In this document: positions 46,101 to 54,291 of the stretch, one piece after another
How positions within the stretch are numbered: position 1 is the first letter of the stretch
Layout: every line of letters begins with the position of its first letter
From: Allobosea sp. Root381
Lineage (GTDB): Bacteria; Pseudomonadota; Alphaproteobacteria; Rhizobiales; Beijerinckiaceae
Assembly: GCF_001429395.1 (NCBI RefSeq)
Contig: NZ_LMJT01000019.1
Span: forward strand, 1 to 61,561
DNA: 61,561 nucleotides
Direction of reading: 5' to 3'
Made by a program: the position numbers and the translations under genes
Notes under the pieces: generated by a model
What the model was told of the DNA's origin: nothing
Database searches by the model: none
The model's input: only the letters and a program-made list of their open reading frames with translations

Positions 46101-47879
46101 GCCGCTGACCAGCGTCCCGCCGCCGGAAACGGTCAGCGTCGTGGTTGCGGAGGAGAAGACCAGCATATTGCCGACCTCCACCCGCGAAGCGGATCCATCG
46201 ACGCTGAATTCGGCATCGACCATGATGAACGGGCTCGTCGGCAGCGCCGTCAGCTTCGCGCCCTGCTCGACCCGGAATACGCCGCCGCTGACCTGGATGA
46301 CGTCGGCGACGCTGAGGTCCCCGCCGCGCAAGATGAGGCTGGTGTTGCTGCAGCCGCAAATCTCGAGCATGCCGATGGCGCTGCCGCTGCCGGTAAGGAT
46401 CTGCGTGCCGCCCTCGATCGAGAGCGAACCACCTCCGCTGAACGTGCCGGAGAAGGTCGCCGAGACGCCGTTGAAGCCGGTATAGAGGCCCTCATCCACC
46501 GCGATGTCGACGATGCCGGCCCCCGACAGCGAGCCGATCGCGTTGGTGCCAGCGACGGTCAGCCTGGCGCCAGACGCGACCGTGACATCGCTGTCGATGC
46601 TCAACGCCCCGTCGTCGGCCGAAAGCTCTCCGGCGAGGATGTTGGTCGGGCCGGTATAGTCATTGAAGACGCCGCTCAGCCTCAGCGTGCCCAGGCCGAT
46701 CTTGGTCAGGCCGCCCGCGCCGGTGATGTCGCCGCTCAGCTCGAGCGTGTTGGCGCCGGTATCGATGGTGCCGCCGCCAGCGTTCAGCGTGACGCCGTGG
46801 CTCGAGGTGAAGGAGGCCGTCGTGATCAGCGTGCCGCCGTCGAAGGTGAGCCCGGCCGCGGGATTGCCGAGATTGTTGTCGGCGCCGATCGAGATCGCGC
46901 CGCCGGCGATTGTCGTGCCGCCCGTATAGGTGTTGGCACCCGACAGCGTCAGTGTACCTGTCCCGATCTTGACCAGCGAGCCGCCCGGAATGAGATGATC
47001 CTCGATGATCCCGCTGAAGGTCGTCGAGATGTTGTTGCCGCCGACGGTGAACTCGTTGGCCCCGAGCCACAGCCTGCCCCCGCCCGCGATCGAGCCGGCG
47101 CTGATGTGATTAAGTCCGCCGGGACCGGTGGAACCTTCGAGGCTGATGATTCCCGAGCCTATGTTATTGAGAGCCGCGTTGCCTGCGGTGGAATTTGCGG
47201 AGAATCTCACGAGCCCGGAATTCTCGATCGTCGCGTCGCCCGCAGTGGCGTTGCCGGAAAAGGCAACTTCCCAGTTGCTGATGACCCTCGCACCGCCCGC
47301 CGTGGCATTGTCGTAGAACAGCAACATTGCTTGATTGCTGATCGTCGCCTGCCCTGCCGACGATGAGCCCCTGAACCTCATCTCGTCATATTGATCAAAA
47401 TAGACATTACTCGAAACAGTTCCGGATAGCATCTCCATTACGCCATTTCCGGCAATAACCTGAATAGATGGCGAATTATTGACGATGCCTACACCATCGA
47501 TCGTGAGCATACCGTTGACGAAAATAGTGTAAGCAGACGCGGAAGTATTGAACGCAATCCCGCTCAGCGACAGATTGCCGGAATTCGACACTGTCGTGAT
47601 TGAGCTGGAGCCGAAAGTGGCCAGACCGGTCGGAACCGAGTCCGAGCTCCAGTTGGTGCCGAGCGAGAGGTCGCCGGAACCCGGGCTCGCGCGCCAGGCC
47701 GCGTCCTGCGACAGGGCCGGAGCCGACAGCAGCAGGCCGAGCGCAGTACCAGCCAGCAGGAGAGAGCGGCAGCCGGACAGCCGGATCGGGCGCGGTCGCA
47801 TGGCCACAGACTGCCGCTCAGATCCACCGCCCGGCGAGACGCGAGCCGGCGTGCATAAGATCTGCGCTTGCGAAGTCAT
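43140..47879 (-). CDS. Large autotransporter (type Va secretion)
   Basis: The 1579-residue protein has an extended N-terminus and a signal peptide (hydrophobic core LLLAGTALGLLLSAPALS, near residue 50). A long passenger of repetitive beta-helix strands follows, with many autotransporter-repeat units such as LTKQGSGTLVLSGANSYTGT. The 12-strand C-terminal barrel covers about residues 1310-1579 and ends in the required Phe (RIDIMF). It exports its passenger to the cell surface, probably as an adhesin. The start at 47879 is preceded by GGAGGGG; an internal ATG at 47801 would give a standard signal peptide. Confidence 0.92.
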   Translation of the reverse strand: MTSQAQILCTPARVSPGGGSERQSVAMRPRPIRLSGCRSLLLAGTALGLLLSAPALSQDAAWRASPGSGDLSLGTNWSSDSVPTGLATFGSSSITTVSNSGNLSLSGIAFNTSASAYTIFVNGMLTIDGVGIVNNSPSIQVIAGNGVMEMLSGTVSSNVYFDQYDEMRFRGSSSAGQATISNQAMLLFYDNATAGGARVISNWEVAFSGNATAGDATIENSGLVRFSANSTAGNAALNNIGSGIISLEGSTGPGGLNHISAGSIAGGGRLWLGANEFTVGGNNISTTFSGIIEDHLIPGGSLVKIGTGTLTLSGANTYTGGTTIAGGAISIGADNNLGNPAAGLTFDGGTLITTASFTSSHGVTLNAGGGTIDTGANTLELSGDITGAGGLTKIGLGTLRLSGVFNDYTGPTNILAGELSADDGALSIDSDVTVASGARLTVAGTNAIGSLSGAGIVDIAVDEGLYTGFNGVSATFSGTFSGGGSLSIEGGTQILTGSGSAIGMLEICGCSNTSLILRGGDLSVADVIQVSGGVFRVEQGAKLTALPTSPFIMVDAEFSVDGSASRVEVGNMLVFSSATTTLTVSGGGTLVSGGASLDATDIFGPASLDVTITGASSSWTINSGGGVSVGLDGAFGGPFSAPQPVTVSVADGGKLVADQIAIAGNGTLKLGLGGLPGTIAAPFITNEGRIVADFVGEATLDAAIDGSGTLTKQGSGTLVLSGANSYTGTTFLNGGALSIASDANLGDPGSTLVFNGGTLQVTGTGLTALARPIVFDTAGGGFDIADAANIFTIAQSLGGPGSLTKSGAGALVLTASNTYGGGTVVKGGALSVARDGNLGDPAGTLALDGGVLRITGTGFSQTSRVITLGAGGGGFDIADAANTFTLGQSLSGTGGLSKAGAGTLVLTGANSYSGGTTINGGTLVGNSASLQGQILNNAALVFKQSVAGTFAGTISGTGSFAKLGTGMLTLTGANTYSGGTTISGGTLVGDSTSLQGPILNNAALVFDQAAGGSFAGAISGTGTLAKQGAGTLILTGTSTLSGPTTVTAGQLTVNGSLAGSVVTLNGGTLGGSGTLGGIVVNGGTVAPGNSIGTLNIAGNVGFGAGATYQVELDATGASDSIVATGTATLNGGQVQVLAANGAYAQSTRYSILTAQGGVSGQFAGATSDLAFLTPSLSYGGNEVVLTMARNQVAFPAVAITRNQAGASHAAEALGTGNAIYDRLLGTTAEQARAGFDALSGEAHAQAVSIAVEDSHLIRESILNRLRAPFGPAAAGGSVEGSFTADLPGRKSSTAMPAPVFDPSRFAIWGEAIGAKGSTDRDGNAGSLHRSGGGMLLGMEMKSDTLSAAQWRLGVAGGYTQRDFDIDARAARGELSSVHGAIYGGTRFGAVSFRAGAAYAWSETDMRRQVSLPGFTDNLRLDGRSATAQAFAEIGYGLTLGPVAFEPFAQIAAVSIRTDRAAEQGGAAALVVLGRDQRLGFTTLGLRAEAQLGALPLIARGMLGWRHAFGDTTPAADLTFVTGVTPFRSYAAPLARDTLLAEAGLAWKASRSTTLGLSYGAALSDNARDHALKGRIDIMF
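44739..45122 (-). repeat. Tandem duplication of a 64-codon passenger unit
   Basis: Two adjacent 192-base units (44931-45122 and 44739-44930) encode closely similar blocks. Each starts GGTLVGNSASLQGQILNNAA or GGTLVGDSTSLQGPILNNAA and ends with a SGGTTIS or SGPTTVT strand. They are a recent in-frame duplication within the autotransporter passenger and a site where copy number could change by recombination. Confidence 0.8.
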
Positions 47880-47992
47880 TGCGCCGCCCCTCCCCGGCCC
47901 GTCGTCTCACCCACACAGCGCAGATGGATTTTGGACGCGGCCTTCCGCTATCGCCGGACGACCATAAGGGAATCGGCCTCGCAGATATCGAT

Positions 47993-48005
47993 TTACCAAT
48001 GGTAA
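47993..48005. promoter_or_regulatory. Palindrome TTACCAATGGTAA upstream of the autotransporter
   Basis: The perfect 13-base dyad (TTACCA-A-TGGTAA) lies 114 bases upstream of the autotransporter start, in locally AT-richer DNA. A second small dyad, TTGGTCCAA, follows at 48009-48017. It is a good candidate operator for a dimeric regulator of the surface protein. The regulator is unknown. Confidence 0.45.
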
Positions 48006-48269
48006 TGTTGGTCCAACCCCTAGTCCTGGGCAATGAACATGCGTTCGCTACCCTTAAGTTTGGAAACGGAAGTGGCTTCGGCGTAACACCTGCATGCCGG
48101 CAGGCAGCGCCCAGAAGGGCGGTTCAGGCGGAAGCGGCTCGTCCTGTAAGGCAGTCGAGACCGGCTCCGGCGCGATGCCCCGACGCGAGAGACGCCCGCA
48201 GCGCCGGCTCATCGAAGCCGCCGCGTGCGACGTTTGATCGGCAGCACCTGGAATCCGGCAGCCGCAACG

Positions 48270-48575
48270 CTCTTCGCTCCGAGCGGCAACATCGAATTCA
48301 TCATTCTCAACGCGACCGATCCCTGGACGGAGGTGGATGCCGAACTCCAGCAGGAGACGGAGTATCCCACCCTCTCTGAGCCGAAGTTGCGGGAAGCGAT
48401 CAACCTGCTGGTCCGCCGCGACTCGATCCAGCGCGACATCCACGGCCGCGCCGGCACCGCAACCGCCAGCTTCATCACCGAGCCCAAGCACTTCGAGCTC
48501 GCCGACGGCATCCGCGAGAAGGACGGAAAGAAGTTCTCCTACGTCGTCCAGACCTCGATCAGTGCGCCGCGGCAG
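48270..48575 (+). pseudogene. Peptide ABC transporter substrate-binding protein fragment
   Basis: The frame reads SGNIEFIILNATDPWTEVDA, then YPTLSEPKLREAINLLVRRD, SIQRDIHGRAG and KKFSYVVQTSISAPRQ. This is the mid-to-C-terminal part of a family 5 solute-binding protein. Between FELADG and IREKDGKK a block appears to be missing. No start, signal peptide or stop of the original gene remains. It is not derived from the 33460 gene by simple duplication, since the sequences differ. Confidence 0.7.
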
Positions 48576-48634
48576 AACGTAACGCGCGACAGGCCCGCTC
48601 CCCTGCCGCGGTTGCCATTCACGGCTCTACGGGA

Positions 48635-49642
48635 TCAGTGCTTGACGATCCGGGCCTCCGGCGACGGCGTCGGGCTAGGCTTCCCCCCAATCGGAAAAGC
48701 GATCGAAAACAAGCCGATCGTTCCCTCCGGGCGGTTCTTGACGTCGACCTCCCGCAGCACCTTCAGCCGCGCCGTGATGGGAGTTCCCGCCAGCTCGAAC
48801 GAGTAGCTGATATGGCCTCCCAGCGCCGTGGTGCGACCCTTGTAGGGTCCGAGCGATGCTCCCGCTCCGCCGTCGCCGCTGACCTGTTGGTAGTGCGAGG
48901 CCAGGAAACCGATCGACCACTCCTTCGAGAGTGTCTTGGTGATGGCCAGATCGCCATGGATCGCATTGCCGCTCTTGTAGTCCGTGTCGTCGTTTGTGCC
49001 GTTGATCTCCAGGCCAACAGCGCCGGATATGTCGAGACCGAGATTGGGATCGAACCAGGTTGCCGCGATCGAGAAGTCGCCGATCCAGCGATTGAACGAC
49101 AGGTTCGACAGCTCGCCGACTTGATAAGTCCCCGAGGGAATGTTGACGGAGGCAGCAACCTGCCAGTGGAAGTTGCCGTGATGCCAGCCGACGAAGCTCG
49201 ACACGATGGGATCGCCGAACAGAAAATCGGCATCGCGCAGGCCGATGCCGAAGCTTCGCCCGAACCGAGGAGCTGAGATCAGCGCACCAGCGCTGACGCG
49301 CGGAATGCCGAAAGGCAGCGAGATGGCGAAGCCGAGATTGCCGCCGAAGATCTGCAGCGGCGTTACCCAGGTCGGGGTCAGGAAAGCGGCCCTGGCTTCC
49401 ACCTTCACATTCGCGACGACGGCGCCGCCGAACTGGGTTTGCTTACCGGCGGACTGCCGCCCGGAATAGGCGTAGAGATCGGTCTCGAAATAGAAGCCGG
49501 GCGGCGGGACGACGCCTGCCATTGGGCCGTGAAACCCCGGAAGGAACAGGCTGGCGCCGCCTTCCGTGGCTTGCGCCGGAGACAGTGCGAGGATCGCAAC
49601 CGTCGCAGCCCCAGCGAGTAGGCCAGTCCGAAATAGCCGCAT
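48635..49642 (-). CDS. MetA-type (phenol degradation) outer-membrane protein
   Basis: The roughly 335-residue protein has a signal peptide (MRLFRTGLLAGAATVAIL, cleavage near PAQATE). The mature part opens GGASLFLPGFHGPMAGVVPP and continues with GFYFETDLYAY, typical of the Phenol_MetA_deg transporter family of outer-membrane beta-barrels. It may import hydrophobic or sulfated compounds. The ATG at 49642 follows GGGG at good spacing; an ATG five codons earlier (49657) is also in frame. It is divergent from the sulfatase island. Confidence 0.85.
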   Translation of the reverse strand: MRLFRTGLLAGAATVAILALSPAQATEGGASLFLPGFHGPMAGVVPPPGFYFETDLYAYSGRQSAGKQTQFGGAVVANVKVEARAAFLTPTWVTPLQIFGGNLGFAISLPFGIPRVSAGALISAPRFGRSFGIGLRDADFLFGDPIVSSFVGWHHGNFHWQVAASVNIPSGTYQVGELSNLSFNRWIGDFSIAATWFDPNLGLDISGAVGLEINGTNDDTDYKSGNAIHGDLAITKTLSKEWSIGFLASHYQQVSGDGGAGASLGPYKGRTTALGGHISYSFELAGTPITARLKVLREVDVKNRPEGTIGLFSIAFPIGGKPSPTPSPEARIVKH

Positions 49643-49727
49643 CGAGTCGCCCCGCATTTCAGGGAGCGAGGCTCACGTGTCCGTCGACCATCGTCAAGCT
49701 TGTTTGTTCCCCATTCTTTGGTCCGCG

Positions 49728-49742
49728 CGGTAACGGTTACCG
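49728..49742. promoter_or_regulatory. Palindrome CGGTAACGGTTACCG, shared operator copy 2
   Basis: This is a perfect dyad, GGTAAC-G-GTTACC, in the divergent region between the MetA-type gene (start 86 bases away) and the small gene at 49817 (75 bases away). It nearly equals the copies at 12413 and 50992. Confidence 0.65.
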
Positions 49743-49816
49743 GCTGTGAAAGGGGCCGCCGCGGCCGCAAAATGCCCGCTTGCGGCAATAATCCATGTTG
49801 CGCAGGCGAGGAGCCA

Positions 49817-50062
49817 ATGGACGCAACCAGAAAGCGCGGGCTGGCACGCCTGATGCTCCGATGGCCCGACCGTCGCGCGGCTCTCAAGGAGCGCTTCCTC
49901 TGTGATCCGTCGGTATCGGAACTCTGCGAAGCTTACGAAACCGCCTGCGAGGCTGTCGCCTACTGGGCCAAATCGCACGATGCCGTCGCAAACGAGCGAA
50001 GCGATGAGTATCGCTCTCTGGCAGCCGAGACCGAAAAGGACATTCTCAGGCTGATTTCCTAA
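49817..50062 (+). CDS. Small soluble hypothetical protein
   Basis: The 81-residue protein is helical and charged, with a basic N-terminus and the stretch DPSVSELCEAYETACEAVAY. A GAGGAG ribosome site precedes the ATG at 49817. It lies first in the sulfatase island and directly behind the palindrome at 49728. I do not recognise a family. Confidence 0.65.
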   Translation: MDATRKRGLARLMLRWPDRRAALKERFLCDPSVSELCEAYETACEAVAYWAKSHDAVANERSDEYRSLAAETEKDILRLIS

Positions 50063-50175
50063 AATCCGAACAATTCGACAGCCATCTCGCATCTATTGCC
50101 TCCCCATCCGGGTTGCGCCATGATCGCGCCTCTTGTTCTCCACCGTCTGCATTTTGTCCGGCTCAGGAGCGAGGC

Positions 50176-50976
50176 ATGGGCGGCAATGTATCGACGCATG
50201 AACCAGGACCGTCCTCTGTCGCGGTACTGAGCGCGCTCAAGGACCTCGTAGGAAATCCGGCCCTGCGCCTCTCCGAGCGGAACAGGCGTTTCCTCGAATT
50301 CGTGGTTCGCGAGACGGTCGATGGCCACGCCGACCGGATCAAGGCCTACACGATCGGAGTCGACGTCTTCGGACGTGACCAGAGCTTCGACCCGGCCGTG
50401 GATCCCATCGTCAGGATCGAGGCCAACAGGCTCCGGTCGGCATTGGCCAACTATTACGACTCCGGCGGACGAAACGATGCGATCCGGATTTCGATGTCCC
50501 CTGGAACCTATGTCCCGGCCTTCATCGTTCCCGGAACGGTGGCAAGGGAGGAACAACCCGTCAAGCCGCGCACGCCGGTTCCAGTGCCAACGCCACAGGA
50601 AAGCATCGTGGTGCGCGAGCGGTCGGGTCCGGTCGACCCGGAGACGGCAATGCGCCGGGACCTGTTCACCAATGCGGTCATGAAATGCCTCGGCAAGGCC
50701 GCCTTCAAGGTATTCTGGTCGCCACCCGATACTGACGCGGCCGCCGCGCGCATGCTGGGGGATCGCATCAGCGCCACGCTGTGCCTCGATATCGCTGTCC
50801 ATTCCTTCGGTCCGAAGCGCCGATACTCGTGGAGGCTCTGGAATGCCGAAAGTGGGGCTGTCCTCCTCTGCGATTACCGCGATCTCGAAGCGCGATCCGA
50901 ACCCTGCATCCGTCTGATCGACGAGACAGCGGGAATTGCCGCATGCGACGTGGCTCGTCAGCGGTCGAGCTCCTGA
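50176..50976 (+). CDS. Putative signalling/regulatory protein with a conserved N-terminal domain
   Basis: The 266-residue protein has an N-terminal domain (about residues 12-110: RNRRFLEFVVRETVDGHADR, IKAYTIGVDVFGRD, DPIVRIEANRLRSALANYY, GTYVPAF). The same block occurs at the N-terminus of various rhizobial cyclase/TPR-type proteins and looks like a DNA-binding or signalling module. The C-terminal half is unrecognised. The ATG at 50176 follows GGAGCGAGG. It could be the regulator of the palindromes, but this is only positional inference. Confidence 0.6.
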   Translation: MGGNVSTHEPGPSSVAVLSALKDLVGNPALRLSERNRRFLEFVVRETVDGHADRIKAYTIGVDVFGRDQSFDPAVDPIVRIEANRLRSALANYYDSGGRNDAIRISMSPGTYVPAFIVPGTVAREEQPVKPRTPVPVPTPQESIVVRERSGPVDPETAMRRDLFTNAVMKCLGKAAFKVFWSPPDTDAAAARMLGDRISATLCLDIAVHSFGPKRRYSWRLWNAESGAVLLCDYRDLEARSEPCIRLIDETAGIAACDVARQRSSS

Positions 50977-50991
50977 TCGATACCGGATCGG

Positions 50992-51006
50992 CGGTAACAG
51001 TTACGG
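50992..51006. promoter_or_regulatory. Palindrome CGGTAACAGTTACGG, shared operator copy 3
   Basis: The core GTAACAGTTAC is identical to the copy at 12415-12425. It lies 93 bases upstream of the arylsulfatase start and just after the putative regulator gene. Confidence 0.6.
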
Positions 51007-51098
51007 CCTTAATCACCGGCGACCCCCATGCAAGCCTGCGCGAGCGCGCTCGGGTGAATGTCTCGCCGGAAGCGGCGCTCCACGCGAAGGAGTGCTCG

Positions 51099-52724
51099 AT
51101 GCCACGACAGCGATTGCTAGCGGCGGCGGCCTTGACCGCCCTGATGAGTTGGGCGGCGCCGGCCGTCTCCCAAGCTCCGCCCCCCGCGCCAACGGCAGCG
51201 CCGCCCTCCCAGGCGCAGGGACAAAATCAGCAGCGCCCGAACATCCTGGTGATCTTCGGCGACGATGTCGGTCAATCCAACATCAGCGCTTACTCCCACG
51301 GCCTCGTCGGCTACCGGACGCCGAACATCGATCGGATCGCCAAGGAAGGCATGATGTTCACCGACTATTACGCGGAGAATTCATGCACGGCCGGGCGATC
51401 GACCTTCATCACGGGACAGGTCTGCCTGCGGACAGGCCTCTGCAAGGTTGGCATCCCCGGTGCCACGGTCGGGTTGCAGGATCGCGACGTCACCATCGCA
51501 GCCGCACTGAAGCCGCTCGGCTACGCGACGGGCCAGTTCGGCAAGAACCATCTCGGCGATCGCGACGAGTTCCTGCCGACACGCCACGGCTTCGACGAGT
51601 TCTTCGGCAATCTCTACCATCTGAACGCCGAGGAGGAGCCTGAGCGCCCCTACTATCCGAAGAACGACACCGCCTTCGTGAAGGCCAATTCGCCGCGTGG
51701 CGTCCTCAAATCCTCGGCCGACGGCAAGATCGAGGACACGGGACCGCTGACCCGCAAGCGGATGGAGACGATCGACGACGAGACCACCGCCGCGGCGGTC
51801 GACTTCATCCAGCGGCAGGTCAAGGCGCAGAAGCCGTTCTTCACCTGGATGAACACGACGCGCATGCACGCCTTCACCCATGTACGGGAGTCGATGAAGG
51901 GCGCCAGCGGCATGCCGGGCAACGACTATGCCGATGGCATGCTCGAGCATGACGGCGACGTCGGCAAGCTGCTCAAGGCGATCGATGATCTCGGCATCGC
52001 GAACAACACCATCGTCATCTACACCACCGATAACGGCCCCAACCAATGGTCCTGGCCCGATGCCGCGACCACGCAGTTCCGGTCCGAGAAGGACACGAAC
52101 TGGGAGGGTGCCTTCCGTGTACCGGCAATGATCCGCTGGCCCGGCCGGGTGAAGGCCGGCGAGGTCTCCAACGAGATGATCTCCGGACTCGACTGGTTCC
52201 CGACGCTGGTCGCCGCCGCCGGCGATGGCGAGATCAAAGAGAAGCTCGCCAAGGGTACGTCGCTGGGCAACACCCAGGCCAAGGTCCATCTCGACGGCTA
52301 CAACCAGCTCCCCTACCTCACCGGCCAGCAGCCCAAGTCGGCGCGCAACGAGTTCTATTACTTCAACGATGACGGCGAGTTGGTCTCCTATCGCTACAAC
52401 GACTGGAAGATCGTCTTCTGCGAGCAGCGGGCTCCCGGCGGCTTCACCGTCTGGTCCAACCCCTTCACCTGCCTGCGCGCGCCGAAGGTCTTCAACCTGC
52501 GCATGGACCCGATGGAGCGCGCCGACGTCGTTTCCGACCAGTATTACGACTGGCTCGCCAAGAACGCCTACCTGATCCAGTACGGCGTCTATCGCGTGGC
52601 GCCCTTCCTCCAGACCTTCAAGGACTTCCCGCCGAGCCAGCGGCCGGCGAGCTTCAGCGTCGACCAGATGGTCGATGCTCTGATGAAGAACCTCGAGAAC
52701 ACCGCCTCCAAGGCCTCGAAATGA
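51099..52724 (+). CDS. Arylsulfatase (type I, formylglycine-dependent)
   Basis: The 541-residue protein has a signal peptide (residues 1-25) and a Pro/Gln-rich linker. The sulfatase fold carries metal site NILVIFGDDVGQS, the modification site CTAGR at residues 96-100 (Cys96 would become formylglycine), FGKNHLGD and YTTDNGPNQWSWPDAATT. The site differs from the textbook C-x-P-x-R, having Ala-Gly instead of Pro-x, a variant seen in other bacterial arylsulfatases. It hydrolyses sulfate esters in the periplasm. The ATG at 51099 follows GAAGGA; a much longer frame is rejected. Confidence 0.92.
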   Translation: MPRQRLLAAAALTALMSWAAPAVSQAPPPAPTAAPPSQAQGQNQQRPNILVIFGDDVGQSNISAYSHGLVGYRTPNIDRIAKEGMMFTDYYAENSCTAGRSTFITGQVCLRTGLCKVGIPGATVGLQDRDVTIAAALKPLGYATGQFGKNHLGDRDEFLPTRHGFDEFFGNLYHLNAEEEPERPYYPKNDTAFVKANSPRGVLKSSADGKIEDTGPLTRKRMETIDDETTAAAVDFIQRQVKAQKPFFTWMNTTRMHAFTHVRESMKGASGMPGNDYADGMLEHDGDVGKLLKAIDDLGIANNTIVIYTTDNGPNQWSWPDAATTQFRSEKDTNWEGAFRVPAMIRWPGRVKAGEVSNEMISGLDWFPTLVAAAGDGEIKEKLAKGTSLGNTQAKVHLDGYNQLPYLTGQQPKSARNEFYYFNDDGELVSYRYNDWKIVFCEQRAPGGFTVWSNPFTCLRAPKVFNLRMDPMERADVVSDQYYDWLAKNAYLIQYGVYRVAPFLQTFKDFPPSQRPASFSVDQMVDALMKNLENTASKASK

Positions 52725-52731
52725 CCATTCC

Positions 52732-52766
52732 GCCCTGCGGACCGCCGGCTAAGGCGCCCGCAGGGC
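52732..52766 (+). promoter_or_regulatory. Hairpin between sulfatase and DUF1254 genes
   Basis: GCCCTGCGG (52732-52740) pairs with CCGCAGGGC (52758-52766), a 9-bp stem just after the sulfatase stop. No T-run follows. It may set the relative amounts of the sulfatase and downstream messages by protecting the 3' end or by partial termination. Confidence 0.4.
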
Positions 52767-52806
52767 CTCGTTCGAACTGAGCGACACGCTGACGGGGAGG
52801 AATGCG

Positions 52807-54279
52807 ATGAAGCCTGATCGCGCGGGCATGTTGGCAGGCATCGTGGCGGGCTGCCTCCTCGGCATCCCCGCATTCGCGCAAGGGCCGGCCGTGCAGGCCT
52901 CGCCTGGCTGGAACCGGGCCATGCCGCCCGGACCAGATGCGCGCGTGAAGATCACCGAGGAGTATGCGCGCCTCGTCGGCCGGGACGCGTATTTCTGGTC
53001 CTGGCCGATGGTCAACATCTACAACCGCCGCCTGCATTTCGCACAGGTGAAGGAAACGGCGCGGACAGGGCCGCTGATGCAGGCTCCGCTGAACCGGCTC
53101 GCCATGCTGACCGACTATGTCGAGCCGGAGGAGCGCTCCGTCGCCTGTCCGAACCAGGATGTCGTCTACGGCATCGGCTCGCTCGCGCTCGACATCTCCC
53201 CGGTCGTAATCCAGGTGCCGGATTTCGGCGACCGCTTCTGGGTCTACCAAGCCGTCGATCTCCGCACCGACAGCTTCGTCCAGCTCGGGAAGATGTACGG
53301 CACGACGCCGGGCTTCTATCTGCTGGTGGGCCCGAACTGGACCGGCGAGGTACCGCGCGGCATCACCAGGGTCTTCCGGTCGCCGACGAGCACCGGCATG
53401 ATCGCGCCGCGCGTCTTCCAGGACGACACAGCCGAAGACAAGCGAGCGATCCAGCCGGCCCTTCGCGGCATCGTCATGTATCCGCTCGCCGATTTCGACG
53501 GCACGACCAAGACGATGGACTGGGCGAACCTGCCCAAGGCGCCGCCCCCGCCGCCGAGCGAGGCGGAGACGCGCTGGGTTTTCCCGGAAAAGTTCGTCGA
53601 CGAACTGCCCGCGGTCCTCGCCGACGCGCCGCCGCTTCCGGGAGAGGAGGCGCGCTATGCGCAGGTGCTGGCCGTGCTCGCCGCGGCGAAGGCCGATCCC
53701 AAGCTGAAGCAGGCGATGACCGAGGGCGCCATCGAGTCGGACGAGAAGCTGGTGACGCCGCTCTTCCAGTTCCGCAACTACGGCCAGCAGCTCCCGCACA
53801 ACTGGTCGACGATCTCGAACGAATCCGCCTTCGGCACCGACTATTTCACTCGGACGGCGGTGGCGAAGTCGAACATCCTCGTCAACTCGCCCAACGAGAC
53901 CAAGTACTTCTACCAGGATCTCGACAGCGCAGGCGGGCGACTCAACGCCGCTAACCGCTACACCGTGACGTTTCCGAAGGGCGGCACCCCGCCGGTCAAC
54001 GGCTTCTGGTCGCTGTCGATCTACAACGAACACCACTTCTTCGTGGCGAACCCGATCAACCGCTTTTCGGTTGGGACAAAGAACAAGGACCTGAAGCTCA
54101 ATGCCGACGGGTCCGTGACATTCTACGTTCAGGCGGAGGCGCCGAACGATGCCAACCAGCGCGCAAACTGGCTCCCAGCCCCAAAGGGCGACTTCTCCCT
54201 TTACGTCCGCGCCTACTGGCCGAAAGCCGAGGTCACGCAGGGAGGCTGGACCCCGCCGGCAGTGCTGAAGTCGAACTGA
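52807..54279 (+). CDS. DUF1254/DUF1214 exported protein
   Basis: The 490-residue protein has a signal peptide (residues 1-25, cleavage near AFAQ). It has the DUF1254 region (RDAYFWSWPMVNIYNRR, CPNQDVVYGIGSLALD) and the DUF1214 region (PPVNGFWSLSIYNEHHFFV, NANRYTVTFPKG-like). The function of these proteins is unknown; they often accompany sulfatases and phosphatases. A GAGGAA site supports the ATG. Confidence 0.88.
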   Translation: MKPDRAGMLAGIVAGCLLGIPAFAQGPAVQASPGWNRAMPPGPDARVKITEEYARLVGRDAYFWSWPMVNIYNRRLHFAQVKETARTGPLMQAPLNRLAMLTDYVEPEERSVACPNQDVVYGIGSLALDISPVVIQVPDFGDRFWVYQAVDLRTDSFVQLGKMYGTTPGFYLLVGPNWTGEVPRGITRVFRSPTSTGMIAPRVFQDDTAEDKRAIQPALRGIVMYPLADFDGTTKTMDWANLPKAPPPPPSEAETRWVFPEKFVDELPAVLADAPPLPGEEARYAQVLAVLAAAKADPKLKQAMTEGAIESDEKLVTPLFQFRNYGQQLPHNWSTISNESAFGTDYFTRTAVAKSNILVNSPNETKYFYQDLDSAGGRLNAANRYTVTFPKGGTPPVNGFWSLSIYNEHHFFVANPINRFSVGTKNKDLKLNADGSVTFYVQAEAPNDANQRANWLPAPKGDFSLYVRAYWPKAEVTQGGWTPPAVLKSN

Positions 54280-54291
54280 TGGAGACGACCG

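Larger units (their letters stand above)
47880..48634. other. Intergenic region, 755 bases, with palindrome and SBP fragment
   Basis: This space lies between the autotransporter start and the end of the MetA-type gene. It holds the palindrome at 47993, an AT-richer stretch (47990-48060) that probably carries the autotransporter promoter, and a fragment of a peptide-binding protein gene at 48270-48575. No intact gene is visible. Confidence 0.5.

Noticed and set aside
45741..47366. Plus-strand frame of 541 codons opposite the autotransporter
   Set aside because: Antisense of a repetitive passenger; composition is Arg/Ala/Asp-rich and meaningless.
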